DNA of 38,093 nucleotides from an uncultured Roseburia sp. (GTDB taxonomy: Bacteria > Bacillota > Clostridia > Lachnospirales > Lachnospiraceae). This document shows positions 1-8,230 of the stretch, piece by piece. Each line of letters begins with the position of its first letter. Positions within the stretch are counted from its first letter, which is position 1. The stretch spans positions 1 to 38,093 of the forward strand of contig CAKQXQ010000021.1 of the NCBI GenBank assembly GCA_934292805.1, read 5' to 3'. Below the pieces are notes generated by a model, which had not been told where the DNA came from, did no database searches, and worked only from the letters and a program-made list of their open reading frames with translations. Made by a program: the position numbers and the translations under genes.

Positions 1-105
1 CCATATCCACGTACCCAGGAGACAAAGATGACAAAGGAATTCATGGAACTTAAAAATGAAATCTGGAGTCAGGTATATCAGGAATATCTGGAAGTAAGAA
101 AATAA
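1..105 (+). CDS. C-terminal end of ABC transporter ATP-binding protein (NitT/TauT type), partial
   Basis: The window opens inside a gene read in frame 1, which gives 34 residues and then a stop. The visible tail (PYPRTQETK, then FMELKNEIW) resembles the end of SsuB/TauB-like ATPases, where a Pro-Arg-rich turn is followed by a helix of the form F-x-x-L-x-x-x-I. No Walker or signature motif is visible because the gene is cut by the window edge. The next gene is a NitT/TauT-type binding protein, which fits an ATPase that energises import of a small organic ion. The identification rests on this short tail and on the neighbour. Confidence 0.55.
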   Translation, partial: PYPRTQETKMTKEFMELKNEIWSQVYQEYLEVRK

Positions 106-197
106 TAAAAAGGTTGTAACCGGGAAACCGGATTATAATGATAACTAAGGGAATTGGGGGAAATTCCAAATATCCACTTTTAAGGAGGAAAAACAAC

Positions 198-1274
198 ATG
201 AAAAAAAGAGTATTGAGCTTATTAATGGTAGGTGCTATGACAGCAGGAATGCTTGCAGGATGCGGAAACAAGGCAGAGACACCTTCTGACAACACAGCAA
301 AAGAAGAGACACCGGCTACAGAAGAAGCAAAAGAGGAGACACCGGCTACAGAGGAGAAGGAAGCTGTAGAGCCAGTTACATTAAATGTAGCTTACATGCC
401 GAACTATGGAAGCTTATGGTCAGTTGAGAATGCAATCGCTCAGGGTTACTTAGAAGAAGAAGGAATCACAGTAAATCTTGTAGAGTTCCAGGATGGCCCG
501 ACAATCATTTCAGCTATGGAGTCAGGAAGTATTGATGTCGGATATATCGGACAGGGTGCTCATAAGCTTTGTATCAACGGACAGGCAACAATCTTTGCAT
601 TATCCCATATCTCCAATGGTGATGCATTGATCGGTGGTGAAGGTATTACATCTATCGAAGACTTAAAAGGAAAACAGGTTGCTTATTCTTCAGGAACATC
701 CAGTGAAGATATTCTTGTAAACTCACTTACAAGTGTTGGAATGACAATGGATGATATCAAAGCAGTTGATATGGATGCATCCGGAATCGTATCCGCTATG
801 TTATCCGGTAAAGTTGATGCAGCTGCAACATGGTCACCAAACAGCTTAAAGATCTTAGAAGAAGATGCAAATGCTACAAAATTAGCAGACAACATGACAT
901 TCTCTGACAAAACTGTTTCTCTTGCAAGCTGGATCTGCATGCCAAAATACGCAGAAGAGAACAGAGATGTCTTAGTACGTTTCACAAGAGCATTATTCAA
1001 AGCTATGGATTATGCAGCAGCAGATCATCAGGAAGATACAGCTGCTTTAATCGCAAAACAGATTGCAGGCGATCAGGATACAGTATATGATCAGCGTGGT
1101 GATGCAGAATGGTTAACAGGTAAACAGGTATCTGAAGGTGCAGCAGATGGTACAGTAGAAGGATACTATGAGTTACAGAAGAAGAACTTCATCGACGCAG
1201 GTGCAGTTGAAGTTGACCCACCAGTATCTGATTATGTATTATTAGATGTAATGAAAGAAGCTGGAGAGTACTAA
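198..1274 (+). CDS. ABC transporter substrate-binding lipoprotein, NitT/TauT (SsuA/NMT1-like) family
   Basis: Predicted extracellular lipid-anchored receptor that delivers a small organic ligand (sulfonate, nitrate, pyrimidine-like or similar) to an ABC importer. I chose the ATG at 198 because AAGGAGG lies just upstream and the product then starts with a lipoprotein signal: MKKR, a hydrophobic stretch, then LAGC with lipidated Cys22. An in-frame ATG at 138 has no such context. A Thr/Glu-rich linker follows, containing the repeat KEETPATEE twice. From about residue 56 the fold is NMT1-like: LNVAYMPNYGSLW, then AMESGSIDVGYIG (the usual ligand-site region), and DLKGKQVAYSSGTSSE. Length (358 aa) is normal. 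It follows an ATPase gene, but no permease gene is visible, so the permease presumably lies upstream. The ligand cannot be told from the sequence. Confidence 0.85.
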   Translation: MKKRVLSLLMVGAMTAGMLAGCGNKAETPSDNTAKEETPATEEAKEETPATEEKEAVEPVTLNVAYMPNYGSLWSVENAIAQGYLEEEGITVNLVEFQDGPTIISAMESGSIDVGYIGQGAHKLCINGQATIFALSHISNGDALIGGEGITSIEDLKGKQVAYSSGTSSEDILVNSLTSVGMTMDDIKAVDMDASGIVSAMLSGKVDAAATWSPNSLKILEEDANATKLADNMTFSDKTVSLASWICMPKYAEENRDVLVRFTRALFKAMDYAAADHQEDTAALIAKQIAGDQDTVYDQRGDAEWLTGKQVSEGAADGTVEGYYELQKKNFIDAGAVEVDPPVSDYVLLDVMKEAGEY

Positions 1275-1314
1275 AAGAAAATGCGTATAGCATTTGAAAA
1301 GTAAATGAAATAAC

Positions 1315-1362
1315 AAGGCTGTTACGCTAGACCAGAAGTTCTGGAATCGGTGTGGCAGCCTT
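1315..1362 (+). terminator. Hairpin downstream of the binding-protein gene, possible weak terminator
   Basis: Arms AAGGCTGTTAC (1315-1325) and GTGGCAGCCTT (1352-1362) pair over 11 bp with two G-U pairs. A second short hairpin (CCAGA/TCTGG) lies in the loop. Only a short, interrupted T stretch follows, so termination would be weak or partial. Confidence 0.5.
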
Positions 1363-1402
1363 ATTGTAACGTTGATGTAGACAGGAAAGGTTGGAAGAGA
1401 AA

Positions 1403-2224
1403 ATGAAACATGAATATTACTATTATAACAAAGAAGAACTGTTAAAAGCACCAAAAATTCCGTTGATTGTTATGGAAGATAATGCTGCTGTATTTAAATC
1501 AATGGCAGAGGAAATGGTAGAAGAAATCAAACGTAAAAATGCTCTTGGCGAGAATACTGTATTTATCTGCCCGGTAGGTCCTGTAGGACAGTATCCGTAT
1601 TTTGTAGATATGGTAAATGAGCAGAATATCAGCCTGAAAAATGTATGGTTCATCAATATGGATGAATACCTGACAGATGACAAAGAGTGGATTGACAAAG
1701 CGGATAAATTAAGCTTCCGTGGATTCATGGACAGAACTGTCTACACGAAAATCAAACCGGAACTTGTAATGCCGGAAGAGCAGAGAGTTTTCCCGGATCC
1801 TAAGAACCTGACACATATTCAGGATACGATCGAAAAACTTGGTGGAGTAGATATTTGCTTCGGAGGAATCGGAATCAATGGTCATGTTGCATTCAATGAA
1901 GCTTCTGATACAATGACACCGGATGAATTCCTTGCTCAGCATACAAGAGTTCTTGAAATCTCAAAAGAAACAAGAGCTGTGAATTCAATTGGTGATTTAA
2001 ATGGTGCATTAGATGATATGCCACATTACTGCATCACAATCGGTATTAATGAAATCGCTCATGCAAGAAAAATCAGATTAGGATGTTTCAGAGACTGGCA
2101 CAGAAGTGTTGTAAGACACGCAGCTTATGGCGAAAAAACAGCACATTTCCCGGTAAGCTTATTACAGGATCATCCGGATATCAATATTAAATTTACAGAG
2201 TTTGTTGCAAATCTTCCGGAATAA
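1403..2224 (+). CDS. nagB: Glucosamine-6-phosphate deaminase/isomerase
   Basis: Converts glucosamine 6-phosphate to fructose 6-phosphate and ammonia, the last step of N-acetylglucosamine catabolism before glycolysis. Family motifs are clear: INMDEYL near the middle of the N-terminal half (the Asp region of the active site), GGIGINGHVAFNEA (the GHxAFNE motif with the active-site His and Glu), and a C-terminal FPVSLLQDHPD matching the usual P-x-S-x-LQ-H. At 273 aa it is slightly longer than common bacterial NagB (about 240-266). I chose ATG 1403; a TTG at 1391 directly abuts the AGGAAAGG sequence and could not use it. nagA follows after a hairpin, giving the standard pair. No nag regulator is present nearby. 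Confidence 0.9.
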   Translation: MKHEYYYYNKEELLKAPKIPLIVMEDNAAVFKSMAEEMVEEIKRKNALGENTVFICPVGPVGQYPYFVDMVNEQNISLKNVWFINMDEYLTDDKEWIDKADKLSFRGFMDRTVYTKIKPELVMPEEQRVFPDPKNLTHIQDTIEKLGGVDICFGGIGINGHVAFNEASDTMTPDEFLAQHTRVLEISKETRAVNSIGDLNGALDDMPHYCITIGINEIAHARKIRLGCFRDWHRSVVRHAAYGEKTAHFPVSLLQDHPDINIKFTEFVANLPE

Positions 2225-2236
2225 AAAAGAATAAAA

Positions 2237-2268
2237 AGGCTGCCGCACATAATTTTGTGTGGCAGTTT
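2237..2268 (+). terminator. Hairpin between nagB and nagA
   Basis: Arms 2237-2249 and 2256-2268 pair over 13 bp (core CTGCCGCACA with TGTGTGGCAG) around a six-base loop, followed by TTTATTG. Its sequence resembles the hairpin before nagB (GGCTG / GCAG core). It probably acts as a partial terminator or an mRNA-stabilising element that sets the nagB:nagA ratio, since nagA lies only 25 nt further on. Confidence 0.55.
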
Positions 2269-2293
2269 ATTGTATAAGAAGAGGAGAAAAATC

Positions 2294-3439
2294 ATGAGCA
2301 GATATATCGTAGATGGAGAAGTTTATATTGAACATCGTTTTTTAAAGAAAACAATTAAAATCGAAGATGGAAAACTTACTATTTTACCACCGGATGCACC
2401 AATTGAAGCCGGGGCAGAAGTGTATAATGCAACAGGAAAGAAAGTAGTACCTGGATTTATTGATGTGCATACACACGGTGCAGTAGGTGTGGATGTGAAT
2501 GCAGCAACAGCAGAAGATTATGAGAAAATCTGCCGTTTTGCAGCCGGAAATGGAACGACTTCATGGTTATGTTCTGTTTTGACGGATACAAAGGAACAGA
2601 CAGAATGGTGTATTGATGAATATAAGAAACACCAGAAGATGGAGCACAAAGGAGCAAACTTACTTGGTATTCATCTGGAAGGACCATTTTTATCTTCAGA
2701 ATACAAGGGGGCTATGCCGGAGCATCTTCTCCAGAAAGCCAACATGCCGCTTCTGAAAGAATATCAGGACAGAGCAGAAGGAAACATCCGTTATATTACG
2801 ATTTCTCCGGAAGTAGAAGGACTTATTGATGATATTCCGGCAATGAAAGAGCTTGGTATTACGGTTGCAATCGGACATTCCGGAGCAGATTATGATACAA
2901 GCTGGAAGGCAATCAACAATGGAGCAGAATGCTGTACACATACATTTAACGCGATGAAGCTTTTACATCAGCATTTCCCTGCAATTATGGGAGCAGCGTT
3001 AGAATCTGATATTTACTGTGAGGCAATCTGTGATGGAAGACATCTTCATCCAGGCACAGTGCGTCTTCTCCTGAAAGTAAAAGGACTTGACAAAGTAGTT
3101 GCAATCACAGATTCAATTATGGCTGCAGGTCTTCCAGATGGAAGATATAAACTGGGAGTAAATGATGTAATTGTTGAAGATGGTGATGCAAAACTGGAAA
3201 ACGGAGTAAGAGCCGGAAGTACCTTGACGCAGAATGTAGCATTGAAAAATCTCCTTGCATTTACAGGAAAACGTCTGGAAGAGATTTTACCGCTTCTTTC
3301 AGAGAATCCAGCCAGACTTATCAAAGTGTTTGATAAAAAAGGATCGATTGCAGATGGAAAAGACGCTGATATCGTTCTTTTAGATGCAGAGAATAACATC
3401 GCCGATGTATTTGTTGGAGGAAATCTCATAGAGAGGTAG
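2294..3439 (+). CDS. nagA: N-acetylglucosamine-6-phosphate deacetylase
   Basis: Metal-dependent amidohydrolase that removes acetate from GlcNAc-6-phosphate and so supplies NagB. Motifs in order: PGFIDVHTHG (metal-binding HxH at about residues 59-61), GIHLEGPFLS (conserved EGP with the metal-binding Glu), VAIGHSGA (metal His), CTHTFNAM (metal His and the substrate-binding HxFNAM segment), CDGRHLHPG, and ITDSIMAAG with the catalytic Asp. The C-terminal GSIADGKDADIVLLD is the usual amidohydrolase ending. Length is 381 aa, normal for the family. The start at ATG 2294 follows GAGGAG at a good distance; an upstream in-frame start near 2255 would lie inside the hairpin. It forms an operon-like pair with nagB. 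Confidence 0.93.
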   Translation: MSRYIVDGEVYIEHRFLKKTIKIEDGKLTILPPDAPIEAGAEVYNATGKKVVPGFIDVHTHGAVGVDVNAATAEDYEKICRFAAGNGTTSWLCSVLTDTKEQTEWCIDEYKKHQKMEHKGANLLGIHLEGPFLSSEYKGAMPEHLLQKANMPLLKEYQDRAEGNIRYITISPEVEGLIDDIPAMKELGITVAIGHSGADYDTSWKAINNGAECCTHTFNAMKLLHQHFPAIMGAALESDIYCEAICDGRHLHPGTVRLLLKVKGLDKVVAITDSIMAAGLPDGRYKLGVNDVIVEDGDAKLENGVRAGSTLTQNVALKNLLAFTGKRLEEILPLLSENPARLIKVFDKKGSIADGKDADIVLLDAENNIADVFVGGNLIER

Positions 3440-3522
3440 AAGAAAACAAAAAATAGTGTTAAAATATAACTGAATATTTTTTTGTTAAAAGATTTAAGAA
3501 AACGGAAACAGGAGACAAAAAC

Positions 3523-5016
3523 ATGTTACTTATTTTGGCATTCAGCTTGGTTATTGCATCAGTATTCTTGATCATTTACAGAAAAAATAAAGATTCCATC
3601 TTATGGCTGGGACTTTGTACAAGTCTTATGTTGGAATTATGTGGTGTCATGCTTTTCATTGCGAAAAAGGGTGGTATTTCACAGGAAGTATTAACATTTC
3701 TGTATTTTTCAAGAAACATATATCGGAAGATGCAGTATTTCCTGATCACATTAGGTCAGCTGGGATATCTGATCGCCATAGGCAGGTCTCTGTTTCCGTT
3801 TTTTCTGTTAAGGATTGCAATGAATTATTCGATGATCCCGGGACTTAGAAAGCGAAAAACATGGGTTAAATTATCCAGGGTCATACCGATGATTTCACTG
3901 ACTGTTTATTTTCCGCCAATCTATAGAATGATTGTCCATAACAGGGAAAGTATGCAGGAGATAATAGCAAAAGGAAATATGATCTGGATCAATCTATATC
4001 TGGCTGCGTCTGTGGTGATTTTATTAATTGAGTATTTTTCCGTTTCAATCCTGTTTTTAAAGAGGCAATTCCAACAGACAGTGGTCTTTCTGGTGTCGAT
4101 TTCAGCAATTTACCTTATTTACTATCATCAGGATCCGGGACAGGTGTATCTCTTTTATGGATATTCGATTGCATGGAACAGGGGAATCGGATATCTTCAG
4201 ATCAACCCGTCTCTGACAAGTTATATTATGCTTGTGATCGTAAATATCATCTGTGCTGTGCTTGGCTTTTACAGTCTGTTCAAATACACAAAAGGCGATT
4301 ATGAGGTCGCCATGACGGATGTTGTGATGGAACGGAAGTTCGATACAGTGAGAGTAGGAGTTTCCATGTTTGTCCACAGCATGAAAAATCAGCTTCTTGC
4401 CAATAAAGTTATTTACAAGAGAATTGACCAGATTTACAGTCAGCCGGAGCCTGATATGGTGAAGCTGAAAGAATGCATTGATGCACTCCGGACCACAAAC
4501 GATACAATGTTTACAAGAATTGAGGAACTTTACCGCAGCGTAAAATCTAATTCCATTACGATGATGCCGGTTAATATCCAGGAGATCATAGACACGACAT
4601 TGGACCGGTTCCACAATAAATTTCCAGATGCGGGAGTGTGCATCCAGAATGAAGAAGTATCTATGGTTCTTGCAGATAAGAATCATCTGTGTGAGGCAAT
4701 CTATAACCTTCTGATCAACGCAGAAGAAGCCGTTATAGCGGCAGAACGGGGAGAAGACGGGCAGGTATGCTTAAAATGCAGGAATGAAAGATTATACACT
4801 TTGATCGAGGTCAGTGATAATGGACTTGGAATGTCAAAGAGTCAGATAAAAAAGATTTTTGATCCGTTTTATTCCAGCAAAAATTCCAACTATAATTGGG
4901 GAATGGGCTTATATTATGTCAGAGAGGTTGTAAAAAGCCATCTGGGTAAAATGAGAGTGGAAAGTACAGAGGGAAAGGGAAGTAAATTCTATATTTTAAT
5001 TCCAAAGTACGAATAG
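3523..5016 (+). CDS. Membrane sensor histidine kinase
   Basis: Two-component sensor. The first ~255 residues hold roughly six to seven hydrophobic segments (the first at residues 1-20) without a large extracellular domain, suggesting a signal sensed in or near the membrane. A dimerisation/phosphoacceptor helix follows, with VSMFVHSMKNQLL, where His285 is the likely phosphoacceptor. The HATPase domain is complete: N box NLLINAEEAV, G1 box DNGLGM, F box FDPFYSSK, and G2 region NWGMGLYYVREVV. Length is 497 aa. AGGAG precedes the ATG. It is followed after 20 nt by its response regulator gene. The signal is unknown; nothing ties it firmly to the nag genes upstream other than position and the lack of a clear terminator between them. 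Confidence 0.9.
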   Translation: MLLILAFSLVIASVFLIIYRKNKDSILWLGLCTSLMLELCGVMLFIAKKGGISQEVLTFLYFSRNIYRKMQYFLITLGQLGYLIAIGRSLFPFFLLRIAMNYSMIPGLRKRKTWVKLSRVIPMISLTVYFPPIYRMIVHNRESMQEIIAKGNMIWINLYLAASVVILLIEYFSVSILFLKRQFQQTVVFLVSISAIYLIYYHQDPGQVYLFYGYSIAWNRGIGYLQINPSLTSYIMLVIVNIICAVLGFYSLFKYTKGDYEVAMTDVVMERKFDTVRVGVSMFVHSMKNQLLANKVIYKRIDQIYSQPEPDMVKLKECIDALRTTNDTMFTRIEELYRSVKSNSITMMPVNIQEIIDTTLDRFHNKFPDAGVCIQNEEVSMVLADKNHLCEAIYNLLINAEEAVIAAERGEDGQVCLKCRNERLYTLIEVSDNGLGMSKSQIKKIFDPFYSSKNSNYNWGMGLYYVREVVKSHLGKMRVESTEGKGSKFYILIPKYE

Positions 5017-5036
5017 ATAACAGACAGGAGAAGAAA

Positions 5037-5711
5037 ATGGCAGATAAGAAAAAGATTTTGATCGCTGATGACTTTCAGCTTTTAAGAGAGGATCTTACAG
5101 AATTGATCAACAATCAACGGGATATGGAAGTTGTAGGGACTGCTTCATCAGGAAAAGAGATTGTAAATCTTGCCAGAAACACAGAATATGATCTGATATT
5201 AATGGATATTGAAATGGAGACAATGAATGCAGGCATTTTAGCGACGCAGGAAATAAGGGAAGCGGATCCGGAGGCCGGAATTATTTTTCTGACAGCACAT
5301 GAGACCCGCGAGATGATCGTGACAGCCATGGGTGCAGGAGCACTTGATTATATTGTAAAAGGATGTGAGGATGAAGAAATACTTTACCATGTCCGCTGTG
5401 CTCTCAAAGGAAATCCTATTATGTCGAATAAGATCCACGAAACTGTGATGCAGGAATACGCCAGACTCCAGCAGAGTGAGAAGAGCCTGCTTTTTTTCAT
5501 AAATAATATTTCAAAGCTTACAGCAACAGAGCGCGAGATGATAAAATTGCTTTTACAGGGGTATAAGGTACATGAAATCGCTGAGGCACGCTGTGTGGAG
5601 GTAAGTACAATAAAAACACAGATCAAGGGTCTGCTCCGCAAATTTGGATGCAGCAGGACAAAAGAGATCGTGCAGATTATAAGAGATCTGAATATTGAAC
5701 ATTTGTTTTAG
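5037..5711 (+). CDS. Response regulator with LuxR-type HTH (NarL/FixJ family)
   Basis: DNA-binding partner of the kinase encoded 20 nt upstream. The receiver domain (about 1-125) has the acidic pair Asp11-Asp12, phosphoacceptor Asp57 in LILMDIEM, the Thr switch in IIFLTAHE and the conserved Lys in YIVKGCED. The C-terminal part (about 160-224) is a LuxR-like HTH: LTATEREMIKLLLQG, then HEIAEARCVEVSTIKTQIK, then a scaffold helix. Residues 130-160 form a linker helix. Length 224 aa is typical. A strong terminator follows at 5755-5797, so the two genes close their transcription unit. Targets are unknown. Confidence 0.9.
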   Translation: MADKKKILIADDFQLLREDLTELINNQRDMEVVGTASSGKEIVNLARNTEYDLILMDIEMETMNAGILATQEIREADPEAGIIFLTAHETREMIVTAMGAGALDYIVKGCEDEEILYHVRCALKGNPIMSNKIHETVMQEYARLQQSEKSLLFFINNISKLTATEREMIKLLLQGYKVHEIAEARCVEVSTIKTQIKGLLRKFGCSRTKEIVQIIRDLNIEHLF

Positions 5712-5754
5712 AACGAAATAACATGGCATTCACACTGGTATAAAAGAAGATTAT

Positions 5755-5797
5755 AAAAAAGAACGCAAACGTTTGATAAATGTTTGCGTTCTTTTTT
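5755..5797 (+). terminator. Strong intrinsic terminator after the two-component operon
   Basis: Near-perfect inverted repeat: AAAAAAGAACGCAAAC (5755-5770) pairs with GTTTGCGTTCTTTTTT (5782-5797). It has A and T tracts on the two sides, so it could work in both directions. It contains the palindrome CAAACGTTTG. Confidence 0.9.
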
Positions 5798-5841
5798 ACG
5801 AAAACTGTGCTAAAATAGAGGCACAAAATAGAAGTATGTAA

Positions 5842-5911
5842 TACAATATTGTACATTCAAGTCGAACGTCCGTGAGACTTGCCATCTAAAGAGGTGGGAG
5901 TCTTCTCGACT
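5842..5911 (+). promoter_or_regulatory. Structured leader upstream of larC with a 12-bp palindrome
   Basis: A perfect palindrome TACAATATTGTA sits at 5842-5853. Downstream are three nested helices: AGTCGA (5860-5865) with TCGACT (5906-5911), AGACT (5875-5879) with AGTCT (5899-5903), and CCATCT (5882-5887) with AGGTGG (5892-5897) closing an AAAG tetraloop. The ribosome binding site (AAGGAG, 5931-5936) follows 19 nt later. A TAAAAT at 5811-5816 could be a -10 element. This is compatible with a cis-acting RNA or an operator controlling the nickel-insertion gene. I could not match it to a riboswitch class I know. Confidence 0.4.
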
Positions 5912-5944
5912 GAGATAAATCTGCAAGAATAAGGAGATTATACA

Positions 5945-6832
5945 ATGGGGAATAAGTTATATCTGGAATGTGGTTCCGGAATTAGTGGAGATATGTTTGT
6001 AGGAGCTATGCTTGATCTGGGAGCAGATCAGAAAAAAATGGAAGAGGCACTTCAAAGTCTTCCTGTAGATGGATTTAAAACGGAGATTACGAGAGTGAAA
6101 AAATCAGGATTGGATGCGTGTGATTTTAATGTTATTTTAGATCATGCACATGAAAATCATGATCATGATATGGAATATCTGCATGGAGATCATCATGAAG
6201 ATCACCACCATGGAGAACACCATCACCATGATCACGACCATGAAGATCATCACCATGAAGAACACCACCACGATGATCACGATCATGAAGATCATCATCA
6301 TGAAGAACATCATCACCATGAGCATAGAAGCCCGGAGGATATTATTCACATTATCGGACATGCATCTATGACAGACAGTGCCAGAGAACTTGCATGCAAA
6401 ATCGTAAAAATTCTTGCAAACGCAGAGGCAAAAGCACATGGTGTACCACTTGAACAGGTGCATTTTCATGAGGTAGGTGCGGTGGATTCAATTGTTGATA
6501 TTGTTGCCGCGGCAGTGTGTGCAGACAGCTTAAATCTTGATGAAGTTTATATCCCTCAGTTAAATGAAGGCAGAGGAATGGTGCGATGCCAGCATGGTCT
6601 GCTTCCGATTCCGGTTCCGGCAGTAACCAATATCATTTCTGAACATCATTTGAAACTGCACATAACAAATGTTGAGGGAGAGTTGGTAACACCGACAGGA
6701 GCAGCGATTGCCGCTGCACTTCGCACGAGTGAACAGCTTCCGGAGCAGTTTGTGATAGAGAAAGTCGGAATGGGTGCAGGAAAAAGAGAATATGAATGTG
6801 TCGGGGTATTACGCGCAATGATGATTGCCTGA
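5945..6832 (+). CDS. larC: LarC-type nickel insertion protein, N-terminal (LarC1) portion, with His-rich loop
   Basis: Homologue of LarC, the CTP-dependent cyclometallase that puts nickel into the pincer cofactor (NPN) of LarA-type enzymes. The N-terminus LYLECGSGISGDMFVGAMLDLG is characteristic, as are VHFHEVGAVDSIVDIV, PVPAVTNI and EGELVTPTGAA. Residues ~67-127 form a loop in which about half the residues are His, with DHDHEDHHHEEHHH occurring twice in tandem, a likely nickel store. The 295-aa product ends after GMGAGKREYE and VLRAMM, which corresponds to the end of LarC1. The LarC2 part, which in Lactiplantibacillus plantarum is joined by a programmed frameshift, is absent here: stops in all frames and a terminator follow. 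LarB and LarE are not in the window; a LarA-like gene lies at 25623. Confidence 0.85.
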   Translation: MGNKLYLECGSGISGDMFVGAMLDLGADQKKMEEALQSLPVDGFKTEITRVKKSGLDACDFNVILDHAHENHDHDMEYLHGDHHEDHHHGEHHHHDHDHEDHHHEEHHHDDHDHEDHHHEEHHHHEHRSPEDIIHIIGHASMTDSARELACKIVKILANAEAKAHGVPLEQVHFHEVGAVDSIVDIVAAAVCADSLNLDEVYIPQLNEGRGMVRCQHGLLPIPVPAVTNIISEHHLKLHITNVEGELVTPTGAAIAAALRTSEQLPEQFVIEKVGMGAGKREYECVGVLRAMMIA

Positions 6833-6863
6833 TCAGATAGCAGGATGAAAATATGAGAGAATG

Positions 6864-6910
6864 AAAGAAGGGGCTTGTGAAAAATTGTTTTTACAAGCTC
6901 TTTCTTTTTT
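6864..6910 (+). terminator. Intrinsic terminator after larC
   Basis: A 15-bp stem with two G-U pairs (6864-6878 with 6893-6907; core GGGCTTGT / ACAAGCTC) is followed by a run of T. It shows that the larC message ends here, without a LarC2 continuation. Confidence 0.88.
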
Positions 6911-7190
6911 GTACCCTATTTTATACAGCTGACGTGCAGAAAAATGATGCATATCAACTCTTTATTTTGCAGACCAATGCAGGCTTTTTTGAAGCTTTCT
7001 AAAAAAAGCATAAAGTGGTTGCTTATGATATGACGACTATGCTATGCTAACAGAAAGCATAATATCTTTTGAGTTCTAATGTCTGATTATTCTTATTTTA
7101 CATTTCAAAAATCTATGCTTTTAACCCACAATAAAAATTTAAGAGCAGAAGATAAAAATGTAAACTTCTGCGGCAAGGAGAAAAAAGAAT
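6911..7190 (+). other. AT-rich intergenic region, no gene seen
   Basis: I see no credible reading frame here. Two imperfect copies of AAAGCATAA (around 7009 and 7054) are present. A 7-bp hairpin GCAGAAG/CTTCTGC (7145-7151, 7165-7171) stands just before the ribosome binding site of the next gene and could influence its translation. A promoter for the next gene probably lies here but no convincing -35/-10 pair stood out. Confidence 0.5.
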
Positions 7191-8084
7191 ATGGGAAAAC
7201 GAAACAAAAAGAGCCGGATTTTGGTACAAAGAAATTACAAAGATACCGTTTTTAGAAAACTATTTTCTGATAAAGAAAGTCTGCTTTCTTTGTACAATGC
7301 GGTTGCGAAAAAAGATTATAAGAGTTACGATAATCTTACAATAGTTACTTTAGATAATGTGATTTACATGGGAATGAAAAATGATATTGCATTTGTATTA
7401 GAGACGAATTTATATCTGTATGAGCATCAGTCAACAATGAATCCGAATATTCCGTTAAGAAATTTACTTTACATATCGGCAGAATATCAGAAAATGGTTG
7501 CCGGAAGATCCTTATATAGTTCGGCAGCTGTAAAAATTCCTGCACCAAAATTTTTCGTGTTTTATAACGGAACAGCCAAGACGGAAGATCGATTTGAATA
7601 TAAATTATCTGATATGTATGAGAAATGTGAAGAAAAACCGGATCTGGAATTAAAGGTAACAGTATTGAATATAAATGATGGTCATAACAGAGAACTGATG
7701 GAACATTGCAGATTATTAAGTGATTACTCAAAATATGTTTCTATAGTTCGGAATTATGCAGGCAAAATGCAGATTGAGGAAGCAGTAGAATGTGCAGTAA
7801 AGGAATGCATTGAAAAAGGAATTTTGTCAGATTTTCTGTTACAGAATCGGGCGGAGGTTATCAGGATGAGTATATTTGAATATGACAAGGAAAAAGAAGA
7901 AAAGAAATTAAGAAAAGCTGAATTTGAAGCGGGAATGGAAGAAGGAATTGCAAAAGGAATTGAAAAAGGAATCGAAGAAGAAAGATTGAACTCGATCCGG
8001 AACATGATCGATATTGGAATTTCAAAAGAAATAATACTGGGCAGGTATTCAAAAGAAGAATATGAAAAGGCCGTTAATCGTTAA
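7191..8084 (+). CDS. Rpn-family PD-(D/E)XK nuclease-like protein (former putative transposase family)
   Basis: Belongs to the Rpn/YhgA-like family, whose studied members are DNA endonucleases that promote RecA-independent recombination. Seen here: N-terminal DTVFRKLFSDKESLLSLYNA, then NDIAFVLETNLYLYEHQS, in which Asp65 and Glu78-x-Gln80 fit the PD-(D/E)XK core, then PNIPLRNLLYISAEY. The C-terminal third is a charged helix rich in EKGIE repeats, as usual in clostridial members. Length 297 aa is typical. ATG 7191 follows CAAGGAG. It stands alone, with no terminal inverted repeats or target-site duplication visible, so I do not call a mobile element. Clostridial genomes often hold many dispersed copies. 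Confidence 0.8.
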   Translation: MGKRNKKSRILVQRNYKDTVFRKLFSDKESLLSLYNAVAKKDYKSYDNLTIVTLDNVIYMGMKNDIAFVLETNLYLYEHQSTMNPNIPLRNLLYISAEYQKMVAGRSLYSSAAVKIPAPKFFVFYNGTAKTEDRFEYKLSDMYEKCEEKPDLELKVTVLNINDGHNRELMEHCRLLSDYSKYVSIVRNYAGKMQIEEAVECAVKECIEKGILSDFLLQNRAEVIRMSIFEYDKEKEEKKLRKAEFEAGMEEGIAKGIEKGIEEERLNSIRNMIDIGISKEIILGRYSKEEYEKAVNR

Positions 8085-8187
8085 ATGGGATTTGCTTTAT
8101 ATTAAAAATTAAAAAACTGATTTTTGTGAGTTGTTACTGAAAGTAACCCGAAAATATTGTATGAAATGTCAAAAAAATATTTTGTAC

Positions 8188-8216
8188 TGGACAAATTGAT
8201 CAGGACATGCTATTAA
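8188..8216 (+). promoter_or_regulatory. Predicted promoter for GH3-sulfatase operon
   Basis: TGGACA (8188-8193), a 17-bp spacer, and TATTAA (8211-8216) preceded by TG at the extended -10 position. Transcription would start near 8223, leaving a leader of about 130 nt. Confidence 0.5.
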
Positions 8217-8230
8217 TAAGTTATCCATTA

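Noticed and set aside
5906..5925. TPP riboswitch, suggested by CTGAGAT
   Set aside because: The second conserved TPP element and the overall helix order are missing.
6137..6469. Met/Ile-rich reading frames opposite and beside the larC His loop
   Set aside because: They are shadows of the His-codon repeat, lack ribosome binding sites and look like no known protein.
6833..7190. Possible frameshift continuation of larC into a LarC2 frame
   Set aside because: All three forward frames meet stops soon after 6832 and a 15-bp terminator lies at 6864-6910, so there is no room for LarC2.
7191..8084. Insertion sequence or transposase
   Set aside because: The protein fits the Rpn nuclease family, and no terminal inverted repeats or target duplications are seen around it.
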